This document shows, piece after piece, positions 16,101 through 24,802 of a stretch of DNA of 43,650 nucleotides. The translations under genes were made by a program, and so were the position numbers. Location: NCBI GenBank assembly GCA_022571515.1, contig JACZXQ010000027.1, positions 1 to 43,650 of the forward strand. Reading direction: 5' to 3'. The stretch's first letter is position 1. The number at the start of each line of letters is the position of its first letter. Below the pieces are notes generated by a model. That model had not been told where the DNA came from. It saw only the letters and a program-made list of their open reading frames with translations, and made no database searches. The stretch comes from Gemmatimonadota bacterium (lineage in GTDB: Bacteria; Gemmatimonadota; Gemmatimonadetes; Longimicrobiales; Gaopeijiaceae).

Positions 16101-16368
16101 CGGCCTGGAGCGTGGACAGTCCGTTGCCGAGGCGGTGATCGAGTCGGGGTTGGTGCGGGCCCGGCCGATCATCCTGACGTCCGGGGCCGTGGTGATCGGG
16201 GGCTTCGTCATGGTGACCGATCCCATTTTCCAGGGCCTGGCCATCGCGCTGATCGGCGGCACGCTCGTCTCGACGCTTCTCACACTCGTGGCCGTCCCCC
16301 TTCTCTTCTATGACCTGCATAGAGGAACGGGAGGCGCGCCTTCGACCATGGAAAGGAAACCGACATGA
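13180..16368 (+). CDS. RND efflux transporter permease
   Basis: 1062 residues, the usual RND length, with about 12 membrane helices and two large periplasmic loops. TM4 carries GILVDDAIVVVENI with the proton-relay pair D414/D415. The first loop has PREEEPQIKVPLINV and WEIPGLEYVYSVS, a pattern shared by many proteobacterial CzcA-like and multidrug RND pumps. It should export drugs, metals or other toxic compounds by proton antiport through the adaptor and TolC proteins encoded just before it. The substrate class cannot be set from sequence; sulfur-linked neighbours and a Cys-containing ArsR point to metals or thiophilic compounds (inference). Confidence 0.92.
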   Translation: MKTGFAGGVAKRFLNSKLTPLLIGASLLAGAGGLLTTPREEEPQIKVPLINVAVGFPGASPREVERRVAEPLERAIWEIPGLEYVYSVSQQDGALITARFEVGTDPDVALTRVYGKLLARADRSPPGATQPLITLHGIDEVPILTITLSGGSDAGDGYLLRQQAAELAQALKQTPDVAEVWVIGGAPREVAVTLDARELAARGLSAASVLHQLSVANVELPAGRIVTGNRTVPVRVGSLLRDVEQVRSVVVGVVDGRPILLRDVARVTDGPAEPESYVGFLPGGGRAEDFEPAVTIAIAKREGTNAATIARETMRLVEELRGDLIAEDVRITVTRDYGETATEKSRELLMHIIVATLGVGLLVWMALSWREAAVVLVAVPVTLALTLLMYRLFGYTLNRITLFALVFAIGILVDDAIVVVENIARHLKLSGRDPDLAAISGVDEVGNPTILATFAVIAAILPMAFVSGLMGPYMRPIPVGASVAMLLSLAVAFIVTPYMAIRLLKGHAHGTAAESPPAGRLANGYRWVLQGLIDNRARRFTIYGGMVALLAMAALLVPAKLVTVKMLPFDNKSEFQIIVDMPEGTSLERTAEVAQVLALVVARDEAVSDVQTYVGVAAPFNFNGLVRQYFLRSGPTVADVQVNLLHKHERSGQSHDIALRLRAKIDSVARLFDAAVKVAEIPPGPPVQATLVAEIYGPTHEEQIEAARRVREVFIATDGVVDVDWSAAAPHAQVRATVTQAEAILAGTSPRDIAQTIAASLGRATIGLLHDDEAAEPVRIRAQIADSVIASARDLAAMPISTAAGSRRLGTLATIDTVPAPGPIFHKNLKRVVYVTADVAGRLESPVYAMIEMGPALDALGDDFGVSWTGAPSEAEGTYMVWDGEWDITRDVFRDLGIAFAAVLLLIYVLVVAWFQSFTVPLVIMAPIALTLIGILPAHALTGAFFTATSMIGMIALAGIIVRHSILLVDFVNIGLERGQSVAEAVIESGLVRARPIILTSGAVVIGGFVMVTDPIFQGLAIALIGGTLVSTLLTLVAVPLLFYDLHRGTGGAPSTMERKPT

Positions 16369-16562
16369 GAATGCACTACATCATCCGGCGGATAGCCGGT
16401 TCGTTCGTCCTGGTCTCGCTGGCCCTGGGGCAGTGGGTCAGCCCGGCCTGGTACCTGTTGACGGCCTTCGTAGGACTCAATCTCCTACAGTCGAGCTTCA
16501 CGAAGTGGTGCTTGATGGAGAATATCCTCGCAAGGCTCGGGGTGGCGGAGAGCGCCGAGTGA
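16365..16562 (+). CDS. DUF2892 (YgaP-like) membrane protein
   Basis: 65 residues with two membrane helices and the DUF2892 pattern: RRIAGSFVLVSLALG, VSPAWYLLTAFVGLNLLQS and then CLMENIL. Family members usually read FCPMExIL; the Pro is Leu here. This domain forms the membrane part of YgaP, a rhodanese, and is often found with sulfur or efflux genes. It overlaps the RND stop by ATGA and is the last gene of the operon. A hairpin-type terminator is not visible before the converging LVIVD gene. Confidence 0.85.
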   Translation: MRMHYIIRRIAGSFVLVSLALGQWVSPAWYLLTAFVGLNLLQSSFTKWCLMENILARLGVAESAE

Positions 16563-16582
16563 ACCCTCATGGGGCGCATCCC

Positions 16583-18625
16583 CTACGAGATCGGCCTCTC
16601 CTTGGGCAGCATCTTGACCGACCAGATTCCGCTGTTGGTGTCGCTGAACCACACGTGCCCCTTGAACGGCATCGCGCTCCACACCATGGTGGCGTTCGGC
16701 GTGTACCCCGCGGGGGTGGCGGGTTTGAACACGGCGACCTCGCGGTCCTGCGTGTAGAGGTTGCCCATCAGTTCGCCGGAGACGTCCACCGCCCGGAAGC
16801 CGCCCTCGTAGTAGGCCTGGTAGAGGATGTCGTTCTCGACCCAGATGTTGTGCGTGCCGAACTCGCTCACCTCGTAGCGGGCCACCATCTCCGGGTGTTC
16901 GGGGTCGGAGAAGTCGACCACCTGGATGTAGCCCCTGGTCGTCAGGGGGATTCCCCCGACGCCCGTCTCAGGGTCGTACTGATCCGCGTACGACCCCATC
17001 GATCTCGGGTATCCCGCCCAGGCTAGGCCCGCGCGGTTCATCCTCTCGTCACCGGCGAACACGTACAGCTTGCCGGTGGACTGCGAGACGTACGGGAACA
17101 CCGCGTGCGTGGATCCGGTCAGGCGCAACGTCGAGACCAGCTTCGGGTTTTCGATCGAGCCGCCCCAGCGGCCGTCGCCCACGTCGACCACGACGATGCC
17201 GGTGTCCCACTCCGCCGAGTAGGCGAGCCCTTCATGCACCCACACGTCGTGGAGGCGGCTGTCGGGGTGGTCGTACTCGCCGGCGAACGTCGGATTGTAG
17301 AGGTCGGCCACGTCCAGGATCACGTACTTGTCGCCGTTCGAGAGCGCGAAGACGTGGGTGTTGGTCGGGAATGCGTTGTGCACTCCACCCGTGAGGCCGT
17401 GGTCCTTGTATTCCGACGCGATCACCGGATGTGCGGGGTCGGCCAGGTCCAGGATCACGACTCCGTTCTGCCGGTTCGAGGCGCCCTCGCGGGTCATGGT
17501 GGCGTAGCGGCCGTCGGGAGACACCTTCACGTCGTTCACAGCGCGCGCATCCACCTGGATCGAGTCTGTCTTCACGGGATTGCCTGGATCGGTCACGTCG
17601 AAGACATAGGCATGGCCGTTCGCGAGCTTCGAGCCCGTGATGACGTAGTCACGCCCGTTCACGCCCTCGAACACCCAGAAGTCGGTGGTGCGCATCGTGT
17701 TCTGGAGTGCGTGGCCGACGACCTCGAGCTCCCGCACGGCGTCGCGGGGTGTGACGTCCAGCGTGTGGCGCGCCGAGAGCGGCCCGGCCGACGCCCGGAT
17801 CGTGAACACGCCGGCGAGGTCCGCGACGAACTTGCCGGCGTCGATCTGGCCCGCGGCGGGTGGGGCCTTCACGTCGACCGGTGGTAGGTAGGCATGGCTC
17901 CACTCGATCGGCGCGTCGCCGACCGGCCTTCCGTCGGCATCCCGCACCACGGCCGTGTAGCTCACCACGTCGCCCGTTCGGGCTTCGTCCGGCCCGCCTT
18001 CGAGCTCGATGCTCACGCCCGGGAAGGGCACCACGTCGAACTGCCGGGAGGTGCCGGCTCCTTCGGCAGCCGCGTTGACCGTAACGTGGCCCGAGCCGTG
18101 GGCCGTCACCACGCCGAAGCGGTCGACGGTCGCCACGGACGCGTCCGAAGTGGACCATTCGATCTGGGCATGGGGCCGTTCGGAGCCGTCACGGTGGTAG
18201 GCCCTTGCCGAGTGCCGGAGCGTGGTGCCCTCGTAGAGCCGCCCACGGTCGGCGCTGATCTCTACCCGCTCGATGGCCGGCCAGGCCACCGTGACCGACA
18301 CGCGCAGTTGCAGCGGCGCCCGACCGCTGTCCGGCCCGAACGAGTGGACGGCCACGACCTCGAAGGTGCCCGCCTGGAGGGCCGTGATTTGGCCCCGGCG
18401 CACCTGCAGGGCGCCCCGCGGTGCCGAGACGGTGACGCTCACGTCCACCGCCTCCCCGGCGGCGTCCAGCGCAATGATCTGGAATGGCTGTGACTGCCCC
18501 ACCATGAGCGAGATGTCGCCACCCGGTTGGGCTTCCAGGCGAGCTACACGAGCCGCGGCATCTTCCTGGCCTTGAAGGGGCAACGCCAGGGCGAGCAGGG
18601 CGAGGGCGAGCAGTGGCGAGCGCAT
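16583..18625 (-). CDS. Exported LVIVD-repeat protein with Ig-like domains
   Basis: About 680 residues. A signal peptide (LLALALLALALPLQGQ) is followed by roughly 240 residues of bacterial Ig-like domains (WSTSDASVATVDRFGVVTAHGSG is typical of Big_2). A beta-propeller of LVIVD-type repeats follows, e.g. AYVFDVTDPGNPVKTDS, VVILDLADPAHPVIAS and YIQVVDFSDPEHPEMVARYE. These are surface or periplasmic binding proteins of unknown ligand. ATG 18625 is preferred because it directly precedes the leader; AAGGAG lies upstream. It follows the S9 peptidase gene by 16 bp, so they are probably co-transcribed. Confidence 0.82.
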   Translation of the reverse strand: MRSPLLALALLALALPLQGQEDAAARVARLEAQPGGDISLMVGQSQPFQIIALDAAGEAVDVSVTVSAPRGALQVRRGQITALQAGTFEVVAVHSFGPDSGRAPLQLRVSVTVAWPAIERVEISADRGRLYEGTTLRHSARAYHRDGSERPHAQIEWSTSDASVATVDRFGVVTAHGSGHVTVNAAAEGAGTSRQFDVVPFPGVSIELEGGPDEARTGDVVSYTAVVRDADGRPVGDAPIEWSHAYLPPVDVKAPPAAGQIDAGKFVADLAGVFTIRASAGPLSARHTLDVTPRDAVRELEVVGHALQNTMRTTDFWVFEGVNGRDYVITGSKLANGHAYVFDVTDPGNPVKTDSIQVDARAVNDVKVSPDGRYATMTREGASNRQNGVVILDLADPAHPVIASEYKDHGLTGGVHNAFPTNTHVFALSNGDKYVILDVADLYNPTFAGEYDHPDSRLHDVWVHEGLAYSAEWDTGIVVVDVGDGRWGGSIENPKLVSTLRLTGSTHAVFPYVSQSTGKLYVFAGDERMNRAGLAWAGYPRSMGSYADQYDPETGVGGIPLTTRGYIQVVDFSDPEHPEMVARYEVSEFGTHNIWVENDILYQAYYEGGFRAVDVSGELMGNLYTQDREVAVFKPATPAGYTPNATMVWSAMPFKGHVWFSDTNSGIWSVKMLPKERPIS

Positions 18626-18641
18626 CGTGATCTTGATCTCC

Positions 18642-21317
18642 TTATTTCGAGCCGGCTTGGGCATCGGTGGTGATCTTCGGTTCCTGCTGCCCGGCATCCA
18701 TGAGGTGTACGTCGAGCCATGCCGTCCAGCGGGCCCACAGGTCGAGGATGGTCTCCTTGGTGGCCGGACCGTGATCCTCGAAGGGGTACAGGTACATGGC
18801 CGCCTCCTTACCCAGCCCGTTCAGGGCATGGAACAGGCGCGGCGAGTGGATGGGCGACGTGCCGACGTTCTGGTCATGCAGTCCGTGGTACATCAACAAG
18901 GCGCCGGTCATCTCGTTCGCGTGCATGAACGGTGACATGGAGATGTAGACGTCCTTGGCGTCCCAGAAGATCCTGCGCTCGCTTTGGAAGGTGAGCGGCG
19001 TGAGCGTCCTGTTGTAGTTGCCGTCGCCCGCGATGCCGGCCTTGAAGAACGGCGTGTGGACCATGGCGTTGACGGTCGAGAACGCGCCGTAGGAGTGGCC
19101 TCCCAGGCCCAGCCTCGACCTGTCGATGATGCCACGGCCGTCCAGCTCGTCGATCACGGCCGCCAGGTTGTTCCGGAGGTCGTGCTCGTAGTTGTTGTTC
19201 ATCTTGCCGGCTTCGCCGACGATGGGCGCATCGGGCTCGACTACGGCGTAGCCCAACCGGACCAGGTACTCCATGGAGCGGGTGCCCAGGTTCGGGAAGG
19301 CGTTCTTGTTGTACGTGCGCGCTCCCTCGTCATAGCTCTCCTGGTCCTCGTACTCACGTGGGTAGAACCAGAACATGGCCGGCAGGCGCTCACCGCCCCG
19401 GTATCCGGGCGGCAGCGTCACGTTGACCCGGAACTTGAACCCGTCGGGGCGTTCGACCACGAAGCGCTCACGGGGCGCCGTGGTAATGTCCGGCGTATAG
19501 TCCACGTTGGCGGTCAACTGCGCGCGTTGGCCGTTCTCCAGCAGGAACGACTGGGCGACCTCGGTCGAAGACTCTCGCGATACCACGAACCTCTCGGCAT
19601 CGATGTCGAGAATCGAGGTGATCCGCTCCCAACTGCCGCCGTTGTCGCTTTCGTAGATGCGCTCCTTTTCGCCGGTACGGATTTCGACTCGGTCCAAGAA
19701 GCTCTTTGGAGCCTGCTCCAGTGGATCCTCGTCGTACTGTGTGCCCGCGAAGAACGCGTGCTCGCCATCCGCAGAGAGTTGGACGGTCGCCTCGCTGCCG
19801 CCGCCGCCGCCCCTCCGCCTCCGGCCGCGGCCCCGGCCGCCTCCCGCGACTGCGCCGCCGGTCATGACCAGGCTGCCCGGGTTCGCGTAGAAGTCATCCG
19901 TATCGTACTCGACGAGCGTATAGGTGGTCTCCGGGTCGTCCAGGAAGACGGCATACTCACGTACGTCGGTGCCCTGCCGCTCGCTGATGAAGAGCACGTT
20001 CATGTCGGGTGAGAAGCGGTGCGACGACATACGGTCTTCGGTCGAGTACACGACCGTCGTGCTGGTGCTGTCGAACGGCGGGAGCCATTGCATGACCCGG
20101 TCCTGCCGCCGGCTGCGGCCCTCATCCTGACCCTCGCCGCCGCGACGCCGGCTCCGACGCGCGGCTCGGTCTTCGTCGTCCTCCCCCTCGGGTGCCGGCT
20201 CCTGCTCGAGGTACGTCAGGCCCTGTCCGTCCGGTCGCCATGCGAGCTGGCGCCGCCCATCCTGGTCATCGCCTTGCCCGCCTCGCGGCTGGTCGGGGTC
20301 GCGAATGCCCAGGTTCATCTCGGTCTCGTCCACTTGGGCCAGGGTGGCGCCGGCCCGGTCCCAGATCTCCTCGACACGTTCGAAGTTGTTCACAGGCACG
20401 ATGTAGCTGAATGGCTTCACCACGCGAGTGACGCGCGCGTACTCACCCGTGGGCGAGAAGTCGAAGCTGCGGATCATCGCCGGCTCGCCGATCTCCTCCA
20501 CGCGTCGGTTGTCGACATCGATCAGCGCCAACTGGCCCATGATGTGCCACTCCAGCAGCGCCTCGTCGTGTGGGGTCGCCATCAGGCTGGCAAACGTGCG
20601 GAGAAGGTTGTCGCCATCCACGGTCATCTTGACCTGCGGACCGGTCGGTACCACGGGCGGCAGCGGCATGGGGTTCCGATCTTCCGGAACGAGCACTGTC
20701 GCGATCTTCTCGCCGTCGGCAGTCCATTCGAACGTGGTGACCATCGTGGCCAAGACGGGCCGGCGCGTTATCCTGCGTGACCGGCCGTTCTCCGGGTCGG
20801 CCACGTAGATGTGGGTGGCGTCGTCTGTGTGCACGTAGAAGGCGAGGCGCGACCCGTCGGGTGACCAGAGTGCGTTCGAGACACGTGAGTTTCGTGGAGT
20901 CTCGATCTGAACTCGGGCACCGTCCGCCGCAGAGATCACCTCGAGGGAGGCGTTGTTTCGGATGGACAGGTTCCGTCTGCGGTTGGCGCGGAAGTCGATG
21001 AACACCCCGCCCAACTCGTGGAACGGGTGCGAGAACCGGTCCATCGTGATCGGGCCGTCGCCGATCTCGTTGAAGAACCACCGCTTGTCCGCACTCACAG
21101 AGGACAGTGTGACGTTCAGGTAGCGTGGAGCGAGGGCCGCCTCGGCGATGGTAGCGGGAGGAGACACGAACTCTTTGGTGGCCAACACGGCTCGGGCATC
21201 CCACTGGGTGTCCTGCGCAGAGCCCTGCGTCGGCAGCAAGAGGGTGAATGCAAGCAGGGTCACGACCCCGCTCGTAACGGCACGCTTCACACGATTCGAA
21301 CCGGGACGACAGCTCAT
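18642..21317 (-). CDS. Exported S9 prolyl oligopeptidase-family peptidase
   Basis: 891 residues with a signal peptide (TLLLPTQGSAQ). A long N-terminal beta-propeller (residues ~40-600) has PDG/SPDGSRLAFYV repeats. It is followed by an alpha/beta-hydrolase domain with the catalytic triad S742 (GGHSYGAF), D815 (HGLHDQNVG) and H849 (FEDHGPATKE). The propeller has two odd inserts, an acidic and Arg-rich stretch near residues 385-425 and a Gly/Arg run before SEATVQL. It should cleave short peptides in the periplasm or outside. ATG 21317 has GAGGAG 7 bases upstream. It precedes the LVIVD gene in one likely operon. Confidence 0.9.
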   Translation of the reverse strand: MSCRPGSNRVKRAVTSGVVTLLAFTLLLPTQGSAQDTQWDARAVLATKEFVSPPATIAEAALAPRYLNVTLSSVSADKRWFFNEIGDGPITMDRFSHPFHELGGVFIDFRANRRRNLSIRNNASLEVISAADGARVQIETPRNSRVSNALWSPDGSRLAFYVHTDDATHIYVADPENGRSRRITRRPVLATMVTTFEWTADGEKIATVLVPEDRNPMPLPPVVPTGPQVKMTVDGDNLLRTFASLMATPHDEALLEWHIMGQLALIDVDNRRVEEIGEPAMIRSFDFSPTGEYARVTRVVKPFSYIVPVNNFERVEEIWDRAGATLAQVDETEMNLGIRDPDQPRGGQGDDQDGRRQLAWRPDGQGLTYLEQEPAPEGEDDEDRAARRSRRRGGEGQDEGRSRRQDRVMQWLPPFDSTSTTVVYSTEDRMSSHRFSPDMNVLFISERQGTDVREYAVFLDDPETTYTLVEYDTDDFYANPGSLVMTGGAVAGGGRGRGRRRRGGGGGSEATVQLSADGEHAFFAGTQYDEDPLEQAPKSFLDRVEIRTGEKERIYESDNGGSWERITSILDIDAERFVVSRESSTEVAQSFLLENGQRAQLTANVDYTPDITTAPRERFVVERPDGFKFRVNVTLPPGYRGGERLPAMFWFYPREYEDQESYDEGARTYNKNAFPNLGTRSMEYLVRLGYAVVEPDAPIVGEAGKMNNNYEHDLRNNLAAVIDELDGRGIIDRSRLGLGGHSYGAFSTVNAMVHTPFFKAGIAGDGNYNRTLTPLTFQSERRIFWDAKDVYISMSPFMHANEMTGALLMYHGLHDQNVGTSPIHSPRLFHALNGLGKEAAMYLYPFEDHGPATKETILDLWARWTAWLDVHLMDAGQQEPKITTDAQAGSK

Positions 21318-21604
21318 TTTTGTCTCCTCGAGACGGTCATCGAATGCTCCTCCGACGGGTGCCCGCGGCGACCTCGCTCCGGGGCAGGGGAAGAAGTCAT
21401 AAGCCCAACGGGATGCATCCACAATAGACACGGTGGCGCAATACCGTGTTGAGGCCGACAGCCCCGAACTCGGTGACGAATACGCTTCCGGGCAGTGGCC
21501 GCGTTGCCGTGTACGGTGCTACCGCGATAGGTTTACTGAGAGTGGCGAGGGGGGTGTCCCACCGATCGATCTTCGACGGTCATCCGCACGATCAGGGGTG
21601 TTGT

Positions 21605-22174
21605 TTGTCCATCAATCGTTCCACCGTTCTTCATGGCGCGGTCACCGTGGGTGCGCTACTCGCTGCGACCCTCGGCCTGGCGGGACCCGTGGTACCGGCG
21701 CACGCCGTGGAGACGTGCTCGGTGGCCGGGCCACCCGAGTATTACGCCTTCCCGCTCGTCTCCACGAAGCGGGTGCCCGGCTCGGGCCGAGCCACCGGGC
21801 TCGGCCAGCTCACGTTCGCGCCATCCCCCTTCGGCTTCGCGCTGTCGCCGGAGGGGAGCTACCGGTACCGGATCGCGTTGACGGTCGACCGGCTCGCTGC
21901 ACCCTCCGTGGGCACGTACGTGGTGTGGGTCACGACGCCCGAGCTGGACCGTATCGAGCTCGCGGGGGAGTTGGATGATCGGCATTCCCTGGACGTCGAA
22001 GTCGACTTCAACAAGTTCCTCGTGGTGATCACGCTCGAGGATGCCTATGACCCTCAGGCCTCGCGGTGGTCGGGACCCATCGTGCTCCGGGGCATGTCCA
22101 GGAGCGGCATGATGCACACCATGGCGGGCCATGGCCCGTTCGAGCAGGAGAACTGTGCGGCCTACGGCTACTGA
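21605..22174 (+). CDS. Exported protein of unknown function
   Basis: About 189 residues. A clear signal peptide (GALLAATLGLAGPVVPAHA) is followed by a beta-rich region of about 150 residues containing one Cys near its start and one near its end, possibly a disulfide. I do not recognise a family. The frame is open from 21446, but TTG 21605 puts a basic residue and the hydrophobic leader at the right distance, with AGGGG 7 bases upstream; the start is uncertain. It overlaps the multicopper oxidase gene by 44 bp, so the two are translationally linked and probably act together outside the cytoplasm. Confidence 0.65.
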   Translation: MSINRSTVLHGAVTVGALLAATLGLAGPVVPAHAVETCSVAGPPEYYAFPLVSTKRVPGSGRATGLGQLTFAPSPFGFALSPEGSYRYRIALTVDRLAAPSVGTYVVWVTTPELDRIELAGELDDRHSLDVEVDFNKFLVVITLEDAYDPQASRWSGPIVLRGMSRSGMMHTMAGHGPFEQENCAAYGY

Positions 22175-23873
22175 TCCAGCCCGACGACGGCGGGTCCCGA
22201 TCCTTGGGATGTGTGCCGCCTTTGCTGTGCTCACCGCGCCCGGGGCGGCAACGGCCCAGGGGAACATGCCGCATCGAGAGGTGCTTCCCGGCGGTTGGCG
22301 TATGCCTCCGATGGACGCGGCCATGCCCGTGCTGCCGGGCCTGGTAGGAGCTGTGCCCCCCGTGTCGGCTTTTCTGCCTGGCGTCGGAGTGGACCTGTCG
22401 TCCCTTCCCGAGGCGCAGCCGAGCTCGGTGGTCGAGATGGCCGACGGGGACACGCTGGACATGGTGATCTCGCTAGTGCGCCGCGAGATTCTCGGCCGGG
22501 ACTACGCCATGTACGGGTACAACGGCCAGTATCCCGGCCCCCTTATCCGCGCCGACCAGGGCTCCACAGTCGTCGTGCGCGTCACCAACGAGATCGAGTT
22601 GCCATCGTCGGTACACTGGCATGGCGTGCGCATCGACAACCGGTTTGACGGCGTACCCGGCGTCACGCAGGCCCCGATCGAGAGAGGGGAGAGTTTCACG
22701 TACGAAGTGCGTGTCCCTGACGCCGGCATGTTCTGGTACCACCCGCACTCCCGCGAAGACGTCCAGCAGGATCTGGGGCTATACGGCAACCTGTTGGTGT
22801 CGTCTCCCGATCCGGGCTACTTCGGGCCGGCGCACCGAGAAGAGGTGCTCGTTCTGGACGACATCCTCATGGACGACCAGGGCATGATACCGTGGGGCGG
22901 CGAATCGCCGACGCATGCGCTCATGGGGCGGTTCGGCACCGTCATGCTCCTGAACGGTCTCACGGATTACCGCCTCGACGTGCGCCGGGGAGAGGTCGTT
23001 CGGTTCTACCTCACGAACGTGGCCAACACACGCACGTTCAACATTCGCTTCCCCGGGGCGCGCATGAAGATCGTCGCTTCGGACATCGGGAAGTTCGAGC
23101 GCGAGGAGTGGGTTGCCTCAGTGCCCATCGCTCCCGCCGAGCGGTATGTCGTGGACGTACGGTTCGATCGCTCCGGCGAGACGCCCATCTTGAACTCCAT
23201 CCAGGCCATCAACCACTTCAGGGGCGAGTTCTACCCGCACGTCGATACGTTGGGCACGGTGTCGGTGTCGGAGGAGCTGGCAGAGGCCGCGATTTCGCGA
23301 GGGTTCGAGACCCTGAGGGAAAACGGCGATGTGCAGGCCGATATCGACAGGTTCAGGCAGCACTTTACCCGCGCGCCCGATCACGAGTTGGAGGCCACCT
23401 TGAGAGTACGTAACCTCCCACTCTCGATCGTCCGCGCCATGGCGAACGACACGCTGTACGTGCCGCCCATGGAGTGGAACGACGCCATGCCGATGATGAA
23501 CTGGCTGTCCACGGGCACCCAGATCACGTGGATTCTGCGCGACAGGGCCACGGGCGCGGAGAACGGCGACATCGACTGGACCTTCGACGTGGGGGACGTG
23601 GTCAAGATCCGCATCTTCAACAACCCGGACGCGTTCCACCCGATGCACCATCCCATCCATGTGCACGGACAGCGCTACCTCGTTCTCGAGCGTGACGGCG
23701 TGCCCAATCCGAATCTGGTGTGGAAGGACACCGCCGTGGTACCCGTGGGTTCGACGATGGACATCCTGGTGGAGATGTCCAATCCGGGCGAGTGGGTGAT
23801 GCACTGCCACATCGCCGAGCATTTGCACGCGGGTATGATGCTTTCGTTCGTCGTGCGCGGTGAGTGGAACTGA
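22131..23873 (+). CDS. Exported multicopper oxidase
   Basis: 580 residues. An Arg-rich N-terminus (RRRRVPILG) and hydrophobic leader suggest export, possibly by Tat though the strict twin-Arg motif is absent. All copper sites are present: HWHG (162-165), WYHPHS, HPMHHPIHVHG, and HCH at 558-560 with C559 as the type 1 ligand and M569 as axial ligand. Such enzymes oxidise phenols, metals or other donors with O2 reduction; the substrate is not set. It overlaps the preceding exported protein by 44 bp. The start at 22131 overlaps that gene, and a start near MCAAFAVLTAPG is possible. Confidence 0.88.
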   Translation: MARSSRRTVRPTATDPARRRRVPILGMCAAFAVLTAPGAATAQGNMPHREVLPGGWRMPPMDAAMPVLPGLVGAVPPVSAFLPGVGVDLSSLPEAQPSSVVEMADGDTLDMVISLVRREILGRDYAMYGYNGQYPGPLIRADQGSTVVVRVTNEIELPSSVHWHGVRIDNRFDGVPGVTQAPIERGESFTYEVRVPDAGMFWYHPHSREDVQQDLGLYGNLLVSSPDPGYFGPAHREEVLVLDDILMDDQGMIPWGGESPTHALMGRFGTVMLLNGLTDYRLDVRRGEVVRFYLTNVANTRTFNIRFPGARMKIVASDIGKFEREEWVASVPIAPAERYVVDVRFDRSGETPILNSIQAINHFRGEFYPHVDTLGTVSVSEELAEAAISRGFETLRENGDVQADIDRFRQHFTRAPDHELEATLRVRNLPLSIVRAMANDTLYVPPMEWNDAMPMMNWLSTGTQITWILRDRATGAENGDIDWTFDVGDVVKIRIFNNPDAFHPMHHPIHVHGQRYLVLERDGVPNPNLVWKDTAVVPVGSTMDILVEMSNPGEWVMHCHIAEHLHAGMMLSFVVRGEWN

Positions 23874-23895
23874 CGGCTGAGTCTGCCCGCTCGGG

Positions 23896-24201
23896 TCAGA
23901 GCGCCAGGAGCACGCCCCCTACGACCATGGCCGTGCCAACCCAGGTAACCGGGCGGGCGAACCAGGGCCTCAATTCCTTGCGCACGTCGGCCAGCCGATG
24001 CTCGTTGATCGCGATGGCCATCTGGCCCTCGGCGTCCTTCATTCCGTCGATGAGCCGGTCCTTCAGGAGCTCGTTCACCGCGCTCTGGTACTTGGCCGGC
24101 TTGTCGTCGAAGCCCCGAATGGTCCGGGGCCGTGCGTAGCGCCTCTCTTTATCGCTACGGAGATCGGTCAGCTCTCGCAGAATCGTCTTGCGGGGCGACA
24201 T
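23896..24201 (-). CDS. Small tail-anchored protein, unknown
   Basis: 101 residues: a charged N-terminal part (TILRELTDLRSDKERR, then DGMKDAEGQMAIAINEHRL) and a single C-terminal hydrophobic helix (TWVGTAMVVGGVLLAL). It looks like a tail-anchored or single-pass membrane protein. GGGAGG lies 6 bases upstream of ATG 24201, so it is likely real. No family recognised. Confidence 0.65.
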   Translation of the reverse strand: MSPRKTILRELTDLRSDKERRYARPRTIRGFDDKPAKYQSAVNELLKDRLIDGMKDAEGQMAIAINEHRLADVRKELRPWFARPVTWVGTAMVVGGVLLAL

Positions 24202-24328
24202 TTTGCCTCCCGGGAAGGCAGGTTATACGTAGGAGTGAGGCTCCGCCCGAACCCCCCAACCCAGCCTCATCACAGGCCTTACGAGTTGAGACGCCAAAAG
24301 GTTGCAGAAGGTTGCGAAGGAAAGATGA

Positions 24329-24802
24329 TCAGCGAGTTCTGACGGCCGTGGCCTGGAGTTCGAGGCGGGCCTTTCTGGCGAGCTCGCGCACCGCCACGGT
24401 CGCCCGGACCGGAAGGGGCTCCGTGTTGAAGTACTGGCGGTAGAGCTCGTTGAACCGCCGGTAGTCGTCCATGTCAGCGAGGTACGCGACGACACTCACC
24501 ACATCGCTCAGGTCCATTCCGGCTTCCGCGAGCACCGCACGCATGTTGGCCATGATCTGATGAAACTCGGGCTCGAATCCACCGTCCACGAGCCGTCCCG
24601 TCTCCGGATCGCCACCGGTATTTCCGGAGAGGTACAGCGTGTTGCCGACCAGAATGGCGGGCGACAGGGGAGCGGGTGAGGGCCGGTAACCGCGAGGTAG
24701 AATCACGGTCTTTTCGGGTAACGGGGGAGGCTCCTGCGCTTCGATGAGGGCTGGAGCGGCAACCAGGCTCGTCGTCAGAACAAGGCAGAATACGGATTTC
24801 AT
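24329..24802 (-). CDS. Exported RidA-family protein
   Basis: 157 residues. A signal peptide (1-22, ending ALIEAQ) precedes a Rid domain with ILVGNTLYLSGNTG, QIMANMRAVLAEAGMDLSDV, VVAYLADMDDY and RATVAVRELARKARLEL. RidA normally hydrolyses 2-aminoacrylate-type imines in the cytoplasm; the leader places this one in the periplasm. The Arg that binds substrate carboxylate (RATV) is kept. It overlaps the epimerase gene by ATGA and ends the leftward lipid-gene operon. Confidence 0.82.
   Translation of the reverse strand: MKSVFCLVLTTSLVAAPALIEAQEPPPLPEKTVILPRGYRPSPAPLSPAILVGNTLYLSGNTGGDPETGRLVDGGFEPEFHQIMANMRAVLAEAGMDLSDVVSVVAYLADMDDYRRFNELYRQYFNTEPLPVRATVAVRELARKARLELQATAVRTR

Noticed and set aside
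19801-19860. GC-rich triplet repeat considered as a simple repeat element
   Set aside because: It is the coding sequence for the Gly/Arg run of the S9 peptidase.
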